Shown: positions 44,847 through 53,915, numbered from the stretch's first letter. The stretch is DNA of 64,000 bases from Thalassospira sp. MCCC 1A01428 (GCF_002115825.1 NZ_JFJZ01000015.1:30911-94910), one strand, 5' to 3'. Numbers and translations are program-made. The notes: generated by a model from the sequence alone, not told the origin.

Positions 44847-45419
44847 ATGGCCGATTTTCGCGATTGCACCTTTGACACACCGCGATTGAAACTGCGCTGT
44901 ATGCAACTGGAAGATGCCGGGATGGTGTCGGCGTTGATGGTGCCGGAAATTTCGCGATGGCTGGCGTCGTGGCCGCTTCCATTTACCGTGGATAAGGCCC
45001 GTGCGCGTATTTTACGCGAGCGCGAAGCCGCCCGGGCAGGCAAAATGTTGCCTTTGGCTGTCAAAGAGCGAGGTACAGGTGCGATTGTTGGCTGTGTCAG
45101 CATTTTTCGCGACGCGGATGACCCCAAAAAAGGCGGAACCGGGTATTGGCTGGGGATGGACGCACAGGGCAAAGGGTATTTGCGCGAAATGGGGCCTGTT
45201 GTGCTTGCCGCTGCTTTTGAAATGCTGGATGTTGATGTGATCGAGGCGGGGGCGCAGCTTGAAAACGAAGCGTCCTTTGGTGTGATGCGGTGTTGGGGCA
45301 TGTCACAGGCGGATGACCGGTGGCATTATGCCCCGGCCCGCCAACGCGATGAGCTGTGCCGTTATTTCCAGATCACCCGCGCCACATTTGACGGTCTTGC
45401 CGTAACCCGGGGTGTGTGA
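44847..45419 (+). CDS. GNAT family N-acetyltransferase
   Basis: A 190-residue RimJ/RimL-like acetyltransferase with FDTPRLKLRCMQLEDAG near the start, the acetyl-CoA loop YWLGMDAQGKGYLREMG (about 105-121) and the late ENEASFGVMRCWGM. It is unlike the tandem pair at 7.8-9.0 kb except for the shared fold. The ATG at 44847 was preferred over a TTG at 44811. Target unknown. It is separated from the pnt operon by a terminator. Confidence 0.85.
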   Translation: MADFRDCTFDTPRLKLRCMQLEDAGMVSALMVPEISRWLASWPLPFTVDKARARILREREAARAGKMLPLAVKERGTGAIVGCVSIFRDADDPKKGGTGYWLGMDAQGKGYLREMGPVVLAAAFEMLDVDVIEAGAQLENEASFGVMRCWGMSQADDRWHYAPARQRDELCRYFQITRATFDGLAVTRGV

Positions 45420-45491
45420 ACGGCACGACAGAGCGGAACGTGGTTTGCGTTCAGGGTTGAAATTGATGTAGTCCTTTGCTGAGTGCAAAAC

Positions 45492-46127
45492 TTAGCGGGT
45501 TGTGGCCATTAAAACGCTGCCGCCAATCATAAAGGTGCCGCCAGTATATCCCATGCGCTTTCTGGCAACAGGGCTTTGAAACACCTGGCGGGCGCGGGCG
45601 GCAACCAGCGCATAACATGTTAAAAGAACAACGACGACCATGCTGGATGTCAGAGTCAGAATAGCCAGTTGTGCTGTTAAATCTGCCTGCGGATTAATGA
45701 ACTGGGCCAGAAATGCCATGTAAAAGATGATGGCTTTGGGGTTCAGAATGGCGGTAATGGTGCCCGCCCAAAAGCTGCGCCAGGCAGAATGGGCTTGGCC
45801 CGGTGTGGTGATGTTTTCATCTTCTGCCGGGGTTTGGCGGGCTTCGGCGATTTGCCTGTATCCCAACCATGCGAGATAAAGTACCCCAACCCATTTTACG
45901 ACCTGAAACAGAAGGGCCGAAGCCGCAAGGATGGCACCTACACCGGCAAAGGACAGGCCCATAAGCACTATGCTGCCGATAACATCGCCCAGAATGCACA
46001 TCATGGCGGCCGCTTTCCCCCGTGTGAGCGATTGCCCGATGACAAGCAAAACACTGGGGCCGGGGATTAGCGTTAAGACGATGCAAGCAGTGGTGAATGC
46101 CAGCCATGTTTCAAAGTTCAACGCCAT
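45492..46127 (-). CDS. LysE/RhtB-family amino-acid exporter
   Basis: A 211-residue inner-membrane protein with about six membrane helices. The N-terminal FTTACIVLTLIPGPSVLLVIGQSLTRGKAAAMMCILGDVIGS and the GWVKWVGVLYLAWLGYRQI-like block are typical of the RhtB/LysE family, which exports amino acids or derivatives by proton antiport. The substrate cannot be predicted. AGGAG is seven bases upstream of the ATG at 46127. It lies opposite the GNAT gene as a convergent neighbour. Confidence 0.92.
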   Translation of the reverse strand: MALNFETWLAFTTACIVLTLIPGPSVLLVIGQSLTRGKAAAMMCILGDVIGSIVLMGLSFAGVGAILAASALLFQVVKWVGVLYLAWLGYRQIAEARQTPAEDENITTPGQAHSAWRSFWAGTITAILNPKAIIFYMAFLAQFINPQADLTAQLAILTLTSSMVVVVLLTCYALVAARARQVFQSPVARKRMGYTGGTFMIGGSVLMATTR

Positions 46128-46353
46128 GTCTCCTGTCTGTTAGGCCGGTACTGTCCGCGCGAGAATGCGATAAATTATAAATAACTTATAAGGCGTCTAA
46201 CGACGATCCGGAAACAGGAAAGGAGAATTTTGCGAAATCGGGGCGGTTTTACGCAGTTATGTGGTTTTGGTGCGCGGCTCATTCGGGCTTGTCTGTAAAA
46301 ACAGACTGGGCGACACTGATGCAGGTTTTTATGGCTGATATGGTGGATGTCGT
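46128..46353 (+). other. Divergent intergenic region
   Basis: A short region between the LysE exporter and the membrane-anchored protein; AT-rich TATAAATTATAAATAACTTATAA at 46171-46190 may contain promoter elements, but none was placed with confidence. Confidence 0.35.
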
Positions 46354-46953
46354 TTGAAACTTCGTGTGGTCAGGGTTTCCTTGTTTGCCATTGTGCTGTT
46401 GTCGTTGGCTCTTGCGTTATCCATTGCCGGGATTGTGCTGACATATACCCGCCTGACCGATGAAATGCCGGTGGCGGAGGTGACGTTCGAGCAGACCGGG
46501 CGCGAAGAGTTTAACGCCTATTTGCGGCTGCCTGGCGAGGATATTCCGCGCAAATACACAATTTATGGCGATCAATGGCGCGTCGATGCGCAATTTGTGA
46601 AATTAAAGCCATGGGCCAATATTATAGGCATGGATGCGCGTTATCGGCTGGAGCGGCTGGAAGGGCGTTACGCCGATATTGAACGGCAAAATGCCGGGCC
46701 ACATCGGGCCTATGACCTGGCATCAAAATATAGTGGGTCGGTTGGAACGTGGTTGTTGCCGTGGAATTTTCTGATTGACGCGCAATATGGCAGTTCGACC
46801 TATACCGATATTTCCACCAGTACCACTTATACGGTTTATCGTTCGCAATTTGGCCTTTTGGTGCGTGAAAAGCCAACTGACGCAATGCAAGGTAATGCGG
46901 GTGGGATTGGGCATTTGTTTCACTGGTTACTGGGCGATCAAAAATCACCATAA
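46354..46953 (+). CDS. Membrane-anchored protein of unknown function
   Basis: A 199-residue protein with one N-terminal membrane helix (about 8-31) and a mostly beta-like remainder (EVTFEQTGREEFNAYLRLPGED, YTIYGDQWRVDAQFVKLKPWANIIGMDARYRLERLEGRY). I do not recognise a characterised family; the layout is like the small 'multidrug transporter'-labelled proteins of marine bacteria, which have no demonstrated transport role. The start is a TTG at 46354 with a GGTGG site upstream, since no in-frame ATG precedes the helix. It may be periplasmic and single-pass. Confidence 0.65.
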   Translation: MKLRVVRVSLFAIVLLSLALALSIAGIVLTYTRLTDEMPVAEVTFEQTGREEFNAYLRLPGEDIPRKYTIYGDQWRVDAQFVKLKPWANIIGMDARYRLERLEGRYADIERQNAGPHRAYDLASKYSGSVGTWLLPWNFLIDAQYGSSTYTDISTSTTYTVYRSQFGLLVREKPTDAMQGNAGGIGHLFHWLLGDQKSP

Positions 46954-46976
46954 ACCGGGTAGGCCGGTTCGGTCTG

Positions 46977-47828
46977 CTACTTGGCCGGGGCTTTGGTCGT
47001 TGTTGTTGTCGGAGCCATTGCGGCGGATGCTGGTTGTGAAGCTGGGGGTGTTGTATCGGAAGTTTGCGGTGACGGTGTGCCATTCGCACCGAGGTGCTCT
47101 ATTTTGGCGATTTTAGGCGGGTTAGCCTTTTTATAAGCCTTTGCGTCATCGGCAAGGGTGGTTTTCGCCCAGTTTTCGATATCATCTGACAGGGATTTGT
47201 CGCCGTCGTTGCCGATGATGGTCAGGGTATAGTCATCCTGGCAGGTGGTGGTGCAGGCAAAATGCAAAATGGCCGTTGCGGTGATTTTGCCTTTGCCGGT
47301 GACAATCACAGCGCCCTTTTCCGGGCAGCTATGGGCACGGCAGGCCCCATAAAGCCATAAATCATCGCCGATTTTTTGCCGGATCTGCGGCGGGCCGCTC
47401 AAGACCTGGATCATCTGGTCAATCCGGCTGGCATTATTGGCAAGCCAGCTTGATGTGCCCGGGCCGACAAAGGCACCAACACGGTCGGCAAAGCCCTTTG
47501 ACCAGATCAGTTCATTGGTATCTTCGCATAGCGACATATGATCGCTGTCACAATGTGGCACGGGTGCGGGCGCAGCGTCCTTTGCCGTGCTGGCATTGCC
47601 GGTTTTGTCGCTGCCTGTTGTGTCTGACGGGGGACCGGATGTGGGTGTTGCATCGGATGTTGACGTCTTTGCCGCTGGCGCTGCCTGTGGGGATGCACTT
47701 TGCGCCAGGGCGGTATTGTCCGGTACGCACAATACCAGTGTCATCACCAATGCCGTGCCCAGCAGGGGGCGCAAAAGGTGAAATTTGCCAGTGTTTGGCA
47801 AAATCCGTGTCGGGAGGTGGGGCGGCAC
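46977..47828 (-). CDS. Secreted protein with Ivy-like (lysozyme inhibitor-like) C-terminal region
   Basis: A 283-residue exported protein. A hydrophobic signal (about 20-42, TALVMTLVLCVPDNTALAQ) is followed by a Ser/Thr/Pro/Ala-rich linker (43-87), a Cys-containing domain with CDSDHMSLCED, then the segment ACRAHSCPEKGAVIV (about 161-175), which recalls the CKPHDC signature of the lysozyme inhibitor Ivy, and CTTTC and a Thr/Pro-rich tail. The Ivy resemblance is suggestive only: the surrounding Ivy residues are not clearly conserved. It starts with GTG at 47828 after an AGGAG site. If the prediction is right, it would protect against host or predator lysozymes. Confidence 0.6.
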   Translation of the reverse strand: MPPHLPTRILPNTGKFHLLRPLLGTALVMTLVLCVPDNTALAQSASPQAAPAAKTSTSDATPTSGPPSDTTGSDKTGNASTAKDAAPAPVPHCDSDHMSLCEDTNELIWSKGFADRVGAFVGPGTSSWLANNASRIDQMIQVLSGPPQIRQKIGDDLWLYGACRAHSCPEKGAVIVTGKGKITATAILHFACTTTCQDDYTLTIIGNDGDKSLSDDIENWAKTTLADDAKAYKKANPPKIAKIEHLGANGTPSPQTSDTTPPASQPASAAMAPTTTTTKAPAK

Positions 47829-48100
47829 GTCATACTCCTGTGATCAGGCATGTCAGCTATGAGAAAGAAGATAGCGTTTCAGCATTTTGATGCAATGGTG
47901 TCTTGGCCCGGTGGTCCGGGTTTTAAAAAACAAAACCCACCGTGCCAGTTCAAATACAGGGCCGGGTTTCAGGGAATTGAATACGATTAAAACGCCGCGT
48001 CCGAAACTGGCGAGTAGATTTTCGGGGCCTGGCATACCTTTCCACCATCGTTAATTGCACCGCATACCTTCGGGCCGGTGCCGGATGGATTGGAAAGATT
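47829..48100 (+). other. Intergenic region before the SDR gene
   Basis: No gene is visible in these 272 bases. There are AT-rich patches around 47878-47935 but I could not place a promoter with confidence. Confidence 0.4.
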
Positions 48101-48865
48101 ATGTTACTTCAAGACAAGGTTGTGATTATCACCGGGGCCAATTCCGGGATCGGCGCGGCATCTGCCAAGCTATTTGCTGCCCAGGGGGCGAAGCTTGTTC
48201 TTGGTGCGCGTAATGTTGATCGGCTTGATGCCGTTGTAAGTGAAATTACCGTTGCGGGCGGCGAGGCCTTTGCCCTTGCCGGCGATGTCTGTGACGAGGC
48301 TTTCGCCAAGGCGCTGGTCAATGCGGCCATTGGGGAATATGGCGGGCTTGATGTCGGATTTAACAATGCCGGGACGTTGGGATTGCCCGGGGCGCTGGTC
48401 GATATTGAACAAGACGACTGGAACCAGACATTGTGCACCAACCTGACCTCGGCAATGTTTGGGGCGAAGCATCAGATGCCCGAAATAGCCAAGCGTGGTG
48501 GCGGATCGGTTATTTTTACGTCCACCTTTGTCGGGTATACCATCGGACTGCCGGGCATGACGGCCTATGCCGCCGGCAAAATGGGGCTTATCGGCATGGC
48601 GCAATGTCTGGCGGTGGAATATGGCGCGGCAAACGTCCGGGTGAATGCACTTGTCCCGGGCGGAACCGATACGCCGATGGCGGCAAGTTTTGCCAGTGAT
48701 CCCGAAGCCCGCGCCATGGTCGAAAAGTTCCATGCACTGGGCCGGATTGCCGCCCCCGAAGAGATCGCAAAGGCCGCCCTGTTCCTGGCATCCGATGCGT
48801 CGAGTTTTGTTACCGGAACCGCCATGCTGGCCGATGGGGGCAACTCGATCTGCAAAGCAGCCTGA
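48101..48865 (+). CDS. Short-chain dehydrogenase/reductase
   Basis: A 254-residue classical SDR with an NAD(P)-binding TGANSGIGAASAKLF (about 11-25), the NNAG strand GFNNAGTLG, the catalytic YAAGK (about 154-158) after a conserved Ser in IFTSTF, and the closing PEEIAKAALFLASDASSFVTGTAMLADGG. This is the common L-3-oxoacyl or sugar-alcohol type; the substrate cannot be told. The ATG at 48101 has GGAAAG upstream. No partner gene is adjacent. Confidence 0.88.
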   Translation: MLLQDKVVIITGANSGIGAASAKLFAAQGAKLVLGARNVDRLDAVVSEITVAGGEAFALAGDVCDEAFAKALVNAAIGEYGGLDVGFNNAGTLGLPGALVDIEQDDWNQTLCTNLTSAMFGAKHQMPEIAKRGGGSVIFTSTFVGYTIGLPGMTAYAAGKMGLIGMAQCLAVEYGAANVRVNALVPGGTDTPMAASFASDPEARAMVEKFHALGRIAAPEEIAKAALFLASDASSFVTGTAMLADGGNSICKAA

Positions 48866-48897
48866 TCTGAAATCAGAGGTATAAGGTATAAAAACAC

Positions 48898-48929
48898 AAA
48901 ACCCGCCAGGCTTGCGCCACGGCGGGTTT
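48898..48929. terminator. Bidirectional terminator between SDR and rpsU genes
   Basis: AAAACCCGCC pairs with GGCGGGTTT around a 12-base loop. On the minus strand it is followed by a T-rich tail (TTTTGTGTTTTT), which suits termination of the rpsU transcript; on the plus strand it follows the SDR stop by 33 bases. Confidence 0.7.
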
Positions 48930-49017
48930 CGGCACGGGTCCGATTTTGAAAAATCAAAACTGATTAAGCAAAACCGACCGTACAGTCACGTTCGAGGAAC
49001 CCCGAAAGTGAAAAAGA

Positions 49018-49221
49018 CTAGAAGCCTTCGCGCTCGATGCGCTTGCGCTCCAGCTTGCGAGAACGACGGACTGCTTCCGCCCCTTCGCGAGCTTTCTTCT
49101 CCGACGGCTTTTCAAAGTGACGACGAAGTTTCATCTCACGAAAAATGCCCTCGCGCTGCATCTTTTTCTTAAGCGCCTTCAGAGCCTGATCGACATTGTT
49201 GTCGCGAACGATTACCTGCAC
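49018..49221 (-). CDS. rpsU: 30S ribosomal protein S21
   Basis: A 67-residue basic ribosomal protein of the alphaproteobacterial S21 type: [57 protein letters not shown] in sequence-family layout. It helps the 30S subunit start translation. I use GTG at 49221, the usual position in this family, with AAGGAG ten bases upstream; the longer 85-residue reading from 49275 includes the leader. The downstream terminator lies 90 bases beyond the stop. Confidence 0.93.
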   Translation of the reverse strand: MQVIVRDNNVDQALKALKKKMQREGIFREMKLRRHFEKPSEKKAREGAEAVRRSRKLERKRIEREGF

Positions 49222-49445
49222 GGAAACCACGCTCCTTTCAATAATACACAATAAGCCGGAAGGCAGATTTGCCAACCGGATGCTAAAGCGGCCAACATGG
49301 CCGTGGCGGTTATATAGTCCAAACCGGATAAAAAGGAAAGAGGGCAGCGTTAGATATCGCGCCTGACGTTGGTTGGAAAATGTTCCGAAGCTTTAATATA
49401 AGATTGTTCTTGGCAGCAAACATGGTTTGACCGGATAATAAGCCC

Positions 49446-50039
49446 ATGTCGATATTAAAAATTGCCCGGATGGGCCACCCGGTTTTGCGCAAGGTTGCAG
49501 GCCGGGTTGAAAACCCGAACGACCCTGAAATCATTCGCTTAATTGCCGATATGATTGAAACCCTGAAGGATGCTGGCGGTGTTGGCCTGGCAGCCCCGCA
49601 GGTGTTTCATTCGTTGGCAGTGATGATATTTTTTGTGCCGCCCAGTCGTGCGAGCGACGATGACGACGAAAGCGAAGTTCCGTTAACCGTGTTGATCAAC
49701 CCCGAAATTGAACCGGTGGATGACGATGAAAAAGTTGGCGGTTGGGAAGGGTGCCTGTCGATTCCCGGTTTTCAGGGCTATGTGCCGCGCTGGCGCAAAA
49801 TCCGCTATCGCGGCATTGATGAAAATGGCGACCGGGTGGAAAAGACCGCCAGTGGTTTCCATGCCCGTGTGGTTCAGCATGAATATGATCATTTGATCGG
49901 AGTCATGTATCCTGAACGTATGGAAGACATGACCCTGATGGGATTTACCGAAGAATTGCGCCGCGACCCGCCCGATGTTTCGTCTGATAAAGCAGATGCA
50001 ACCGCGCGCGACCCAGACGATGTGCAACAGGAGAAATAA
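49446..50039 (+). CDS. def: Peptide deformylase
   Basis: A 197-residue deformylase. The three metal-site motifs are present: GGVGLAAPQV (about 46-55), EGCLSIPG (about 100-107) and QHEYDHLIG (about 142-150) with the HExxD pattern. It removes the N-formyl group of nascent proteins. An acidic insertion (ASDDDDESE, about 70-78) sits between motif one and two, and the last 30 residues are an acidic tail. These make it a little longer than the usual 170-residue enzyme, and it may be a secondary deformylase rather than the main copy. It is followed by COQ9 two bases after its stop. Confidence 0.92.
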   Translation: MSILKIARMGHPVLRKVAGRVENPNDPEIIRLIADMIETLKDAGGVGLAAPQVFHSLAVMIFFVPPSRASDDDDESEVPLTVLINPEIEPVDDDEKVGGWEGCLSIPGFQGYVPRWRKIRYRGIDENGDRVEKTASGFHARVVQHEYDHLIGVMYPERMEDMTLMGFTEELRRDPPDVSSDKADATARDPDDVQQEK

Positions 50040-50040
50040 T

Positions 50041-50742
50041 ATGTCGGTTGAGGAAAGTTTCGCCCGTATTGCCCGGCAGCGTGATGATCTGGTGCGTGCC
50101 GCCCTGGAGCATGTGGCCTTTGATGGCTGGAGCAAGGTAACCTTGCGCACCGCTGCCGAGGATTTGGGCTGGTCACCTATGGAAGTGGACCGCCTGTTCC
50201 CCGGGGGTGTTGGCCAGGTGATTGAACATTATGTGGCATTGACCGATCGTGACATGATGGACCGGCTGGCGGCGATGGATATCAAATCGATGAAAATTCG
50301 CCAGCGTATCGGTGCTGCCATTCGGGTACGGCTGGATTTGGCCGAAGCGCACAAGGATGCGGTGCGTGCCGCTGTTGCACATTTGTCCCTGCCGCAAAAC
50401 CTGCCCAAAAGCTTGCGTATGACGGCCAAAACAGTTGATTTGATGTGGCAGGCGGCAGGCGATACATCGACTGATCATAACTGGTACACAAAACGTGGGC
50501 TGTTGGCCGGGGTTTATGGATCAACCCTGATGTACTGGCTGGACGATACATCGGACGGACATCAGGCAACCTGGGAATTTATGGACCGCCGGATTGGCAA
50601 TGTCATGATGATTCCCAAGGTTAAGGCGAGCCTTGGCAAGGCAGGCAAGGTTGCCGGCACCGGGTTGCGTTTGGGCCGTAAAATAGCATCCTGCGTTCCT
50701 ACACCGGGCCGCATCGCCCGCCAGTTTGGCGGTGTGCGGTAA
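50041..50742 (+). CDS. COQ9 family ubiquinone biosynthesis protein
   Basis: A 233-residue protein with an N-terminal TetR-like HTH fold (RDDLVRAALEHVAFDGWSKVTLRTAAEDLGW) and a C-terminal COQ9 lipid-binding domain (about 150-200, including WYTKRGLLAGVYGSTLMYWLDDTSDGHQATWEFMDRRI). COQ9 binds a quinone intermediate and aids hydroxylation in ubiquinone synthesis. It begins at ATG 50041, one base beyond the def stop, with an AGGAG site. Together with UbiG and the UbiB-like kinase, it makes quinone synthesis well represented here. Confidence 0.93.
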   Translation: MSVEESFARIARQRDDLVRAALEHVAFDGWSKVTLRTAAEDLGWSPMEVDRLFPGGVGQVIEHYVALTDRDMMDRLAAMDIKSMKIRQRIGAAIRVRLDLAEAHKDAVRAAVAHLSLPQNLPKSLRMTAKTVDLMWQAAGDTSTDHNWYTKRGLLAGVYGSTLMYWLDDTSDGHQATWEFMDRRIGNVMMIPKVKASLGKAGKVAGTGLRLGRKIASCVPTPGRIARQFGGVR

Positions 50743-50793
50743 GTTTGGTTTGCAGGCCGCCTGTCTGGCTTGGCCGGTTTTAACCCGATAAAC

Positions 50794-50833
50794 AAAACCC
50801 CGTTCCCGATTTACCCGGGAACGGGGTTTTGTT
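50794..50833 (+). terminator. Rho-independent terminator after COQ9
   Basis: AAAACCCCGTTCCC pairs with GGGAACGGGGTTTT around an 8-base loop; further T follow. A 14-bp stem. Confidence 0.88.
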
Positions 50834-50877
50834 TTAGGTCGTGCTCAGGATGCAGGGCGTTTGTTCGTTCGCGCCGC

Positions 50878-51519
50878 TCAGGGCATTAAAAAACTGATCA
50901 GGGTTCGGTCCGGTTCCTGCTGGGCTTTCATTTCGGCGGCAAGGTCGACATTGAAAATGGCGTTGCGAATGGCAGCCTTGGCACCGGGGCTGGTAACGGT
51001 TTCGGATTTTTTGGTTGCAGCAATCAGCGATGCGGGCGGGGTGCCCATCCACATGCCTTTGTGGTTGTCGCGGGCAAAATTCTGATCGGCGATATAGGTT
51101 TTGCAACGGGCATAGGTGTCGCATACATTCATATCAACCATTGCCCATCCGGCGCGTAAAATCAGGCGGTTCAGGTCACTTTGGCCGATATGGCATTCGG
51201 TCAGCATCGGGAAAAGCTGGCTGTCGGATACTTTTTCGCACGAAACGGCGTAATCCTGGACAATTCGGCGCACGGCCTGGGCGGCGGCATCACCACATTG
51301 AAACGAGATGTTATCTGCCCTGCAAACCGTGCCGGGTTGCGGCGCGCGAATGCCAAACAAATCGACTGCCATGGCACCAAACAAAAGTTGGTCCCCGCGA
51401 AGGACAGTGGGGAAACCCGCTGCGCCCGGATTAAATGAACTTGCCCGTGCGACCCCGCCAATGCCGGGGGCAAGCAGGATCGCCATCAGGATTGCCAGCG
51501 TGGAGAAAAGTTTTTGCAT
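50878..51519 (-). CDS. SNase-like (thermonuclease-fold) exported protein
   Basis: A 213-residue exported protein with a signal (KLFSTLAILMAILLAPGIGGVARASS) and a staphylococcal-nuclease-like core: LFGIRAPQPGTVC and YAVSCEKVSDSQLFPMLTECHIGQSDLNRLILRAGWAMVD, then CDTYARCKTYIADQNFARDNHKGMWMGTP, which is the typical SNase ending. Several Cys may form disulfides in the periplasm. The catalytic Arg-Glu-Arg positions of active nucleases could not be confirmed, so activity is unclear. The ATG at 51519 has GAGG eight bases upstream; a GTG at 51534 is also possible. Confidence 0.82.
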   Translation of the reverse strand: MQKLFSTLAILMAILLAPGIGGVARASSFNPGAAGFPTVLRGDQLLFGAMAVDLFGIRAPQPGTVCRADNISFQCGDAAAQAVRRIVQDYAVSCEKVSDSQLFPMLTECHIGQSDLNRLILRAGWAMVDMNVCDTYARCKTYIADQNFARDNHKGMWMGTPPASLIAATKKSETVTSPGAKAAIRNAIFNVDLAAEMKAQQEPDRTLISFLMP

Positions 51520-51760
51520 CGTCCGTTGCCTCACATATGACCTGCCAGGATATCAGCAAAAGCAATGCCAGTTTTGGCAGGCAGATTATGCCGCCCTGGA
51601 AATGTTCGCTGATGTGCCGGTTTTAAGGGAGCAGGCCAAGTATCGCAGTGTTGCCAAACGCTGCAAAACCGCCATTGGCAGTGGGGGCTGGATAAAACGG
51701 GGTAGGGGATGATGGCCCGATGCAAGTTGGCGGGTTATTTGGGCGGGATGTTTATGGTTA

Positions 51761-51802
51761 TAAAAATACCCCGCAACCCGGGTAACGGGGCGACGGGGTA
51801 TT
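51761..51802 (-). terminator. Terminator of the purE-purK transcript
   Basis: Read on the minus strand, AATACCCCGTCGCCCCG pairs with CGGGTTGCGGGGTATT and ends in TTTTT, about 45 bases past the purK stop. Confidence 0.8.
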
Positions 51803-51843
51803 GTCTTTGCCAAGGGGCATATCGCCCGGTAACGCGGGTTGCT

Positions 51844-52944
51844 TTATTTTGCAGTTTTTGCCGGGCGTAGCCAGGTGACATGGCCCATTTTACGGCCCGG
51901 TTTGGCCTCGGCCTTGCCATATAGGTGCAGTTTGGCATCCGGGTCGGACAAAATTGCCTGCCAGGCATCAATGTCGTCGCCTAGCAAATTTTTCATTTCC
52001 GCGTCGGAATGGTTGGCCGGGTCGCCCAGTGGCAGGCCGCATACCGCACGGATGAACTGTTCAAACTGGCTGGTAACACAGGCATCAATCGTCCAGTGGC
52101 CGGAATTATGCGGGCGCGGGGCCACTTCGTTGACCAGCAGTTTGCCATCGCGGGTCACGAACATTTCAACGGCCAGAAGGCCGATAAATTCCATTTTTTC
52201 GGCCAGTGTTTTGGCAATTTTTTCGGCTTCTGCGCGCAGGGACGCGCGGATTTGTGCCGGCGCAATCGTGACATCAAGGATGTGGTTGGCATGGCGGTTT
52301 TCTACCGGGCAAAAACAGGCCATTTTGCCATCAATGCCACGGGCGACGATGACAGACAATTCCCGTTCAAAATCGACAAAACCTTCGAGAATGGCTTCGC
52401 TGCCATTCATGTCGACCCAGGCAGACGCAAGGTTAGTGTCGTCGGTGATTTTTACCTGCCCTTTGCCGTCATAGCCCATTTCCGTGGTTTTTAAGACCGA
52501 CGGGCGACCCAGTTTTTCAACTGCGGCTTCAAGGTCAGCCAGGGAACGGACAGCGGCAAATGGGGCTGTGCCAACGCCATGTTCGTTGCAGAAGGTTTTT
52601 TCGCGCAAACGGTTTTGTGAAATATGCAGGCATTGCCACCCCGGGCGCACCGGCACCATGCCCGACAACAATTTGACGGCATCGTAAGGGACATTTTCAA
52701 ATTCAAATGTCACGACGTCAACGCTGTTGGCAAAGTCTTTAAGTGCTGTGAAATCGGTATAGTCGGCAACGGTTGCCTTGTCGCACACCTGCTGCGTCGG
52801 GCTGTCTTTTCCGGGGCCAAAGACATGCACGCGGTATCCCAGTTCGGCAGCACAAAGGGCCGCCATGCGGCCCAGTTGACCGTTGCCCATAATGCCAATG
52901 GTGCCACCGGGGGCGATAATGCGTTTGTCAAAATCAGGGGTCAT
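51844..52944 (-). CDS. purK: 5-(carboxyamino)imidazole ribonucleotide synthase PurK
   Basis: A 366-residue ATP-grasp enzyme of purine synthesis that carboxylates AIR to N5-CAIR. The start GTIGIMGNGQLGRMAALCAAELGYRV is the PurK signature, then FEFENVPYDAV, the ATP-grasp lysine region LKTTEMGYDGKGQVKI and the late FVTRDGKLLVNEVAPRPHNSGHWTIDACVTSQFEQFIRAVCG motif. I begin at the ATG on 52944, with GAGGATTTC upstream; a frame to 53106 adds 54 residues unlike the family. It lies 164 bases downstream of purE with a hairpin between them. Confidence 0.96.
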   Translation of the reverse strand: MTPDFDKRIIAPGGTIGIMGNGQLGRMAALCAAELGYRVHVFGPGKDSPTQQVCDKATVADYTDFTALKDFANSVDVVTFEFENVPYDAVKLLSGMVPVRPGWQCLHISQNRLREKTFCNEHGVGTAPFAAVRSLADLEAAVEKLGRPSVLKTTEMGYDGKGQVKITDDTNLASAWVDMNGSEAILEGFVDFERELSVIVARGIDGKMACFCPVENRHANHILDVTIAPAQIRASLRAEAEKIAKTLAEKMEFIGLLAVEMFVTRDGKLLVNEVAPRPHNSGHWTIDACVTSQFEQFIRAVCGLPLGDPANHSDAEMKNLLGDDIDAWQAILSDPDAKLHLYGKAEAKPGRKMGHVTWLRPAKTAK

Positions 52945-53075
52945 GAAATCCTCGGATCGGAAAGGCGGGCGCGAACGGGTTATTTGCGGATCGGCCAATT
53001 GATTTATGCACATGATAACGGTTCGTGCGCGATGGCAATATATAATGTCAGCTGCAAAAAGGAATATATGCAAAA

Positions 53076-53099
53076 ATGGCGCATCACCCGATGCGCCAT
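53076..53099. repeat. Inverted repeat between purE and purK
   Basis: ATGGCGCATC pairs perfectly with GATGCGCCAT around a 4-base loop in the 164-base gap between purE and purK. There is no T-run, so it could be a stability or differential-expression element in the purE-purK message. Confidence 0.55.
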
Positions 53100-53108
53100 A
53101 ATGCAATG

Positions 53109-53609
53109 TCAGATTGCGGGATTAACCGGTTCCTCGGCAACCGCATCAGTCTGGCTTTGACGCCAGGCATCCAGACGGTTTGCCAGGTCATCATCCATCA
53201 GGGCCATGATGCCCGCAGCCATAAGACCGGCATTTTTTGCCCCTGCTGCCCCAATTGCCAATGTGCCCACCGGTATACCACCTGGCATTTGCACAATCGA
53301 TAGCAGGCTGTCCAGACCCTTAAGCGCGCGGCTTTGCACCGGAACGCCCAGAACGGGAAGTGGCGTCATGGCGGCAGCCATGCCGGGCAAATGTGCGGCC
53401 CCGCCTGCGCCGGCAATGATCACTTTCAAACCACGGGATTTTGCCGTTTTGGCATACTCAACCAGACGGTCCGGGGTGCGATGAGCCGAAACGATTTTCG
53501 TTTCATAGGCGACCCCCAGCGTATCAAGAATATCGGCGGCATTTTTCATGGTTTCCCAGTCGGACTGGCTGCCCATGATAATGCCGATTGCCGGACGAGG
53601 GTCGCTCAT
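53109..53609 (-). CDS. purE: N5-carboxyaminoimidazole ribonucleotide mutase PurE
   Basis: A 166-residue enzyme that converts N5-CAIR to CAIR. The motif [26 protein letters not shown] begins it, followed by [38 protein letters not shown] and [39 protein letters not shown]; these are the conserved residues of class I PurE. GGAG precedes the ATG at 53609. It acts directly after PurK in the pathway. Both are on the minus strand and probably on one transcript. Confidence 0.97.
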   Translation of the reverse strand: MSDPRPAIGIIMGSQSDWETMKNAADILDTLGVAYETKIVSAHRTPDRLVEYAKTAKSRGLKVIIAGAGGAAHLPGMAAAMTPLPVLGVPVQSRALKGLDSLLSIVQMPGGIPVGTLAIGAAGAKNAGLMAAGIMALMDDDLANRLDAWRQSQTDAVAEEPVNPAI

Positions 53610-53915
53610 GATGGGGCTCCGTTTGTATGACGTAATTTGCGAAGGCCCGCATTATAGGGAGGTCGTAACGCCATGCAAGCATGACACCGTGAATAAGAGG
53701 CCAAAATTGCGCAAAACCGGCAAAATTGCTCAATGGGTGCTGGTTTATACGATATGTCCTTATTTTTGCCGAAATGTCAGTCCACCCTCCCAAGGGTTGA
53801 ATATCTATCAGTATAGTATGTCTGTAATGGATTTCTACCGTAAGATGTTATAAGATGCAGTGTGGAAGAGTGCCATGCAGGCCATTCCAAAACGCAGGTA
53901 GCGCGAGAACCCGAC
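53610..53915 (+). other. Divergent intergenic region before the GGDEF-like gene
   Basis: About 306 bases between purE and the GGDEF-like gene. The start of the latter is not fixed; GTG at 53862 or ATG at 53916. AT-rich segments at 53795-53825 could hold a promoter, but I could not align -35 and -10 with proper spacing. Confidence 0.4.
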
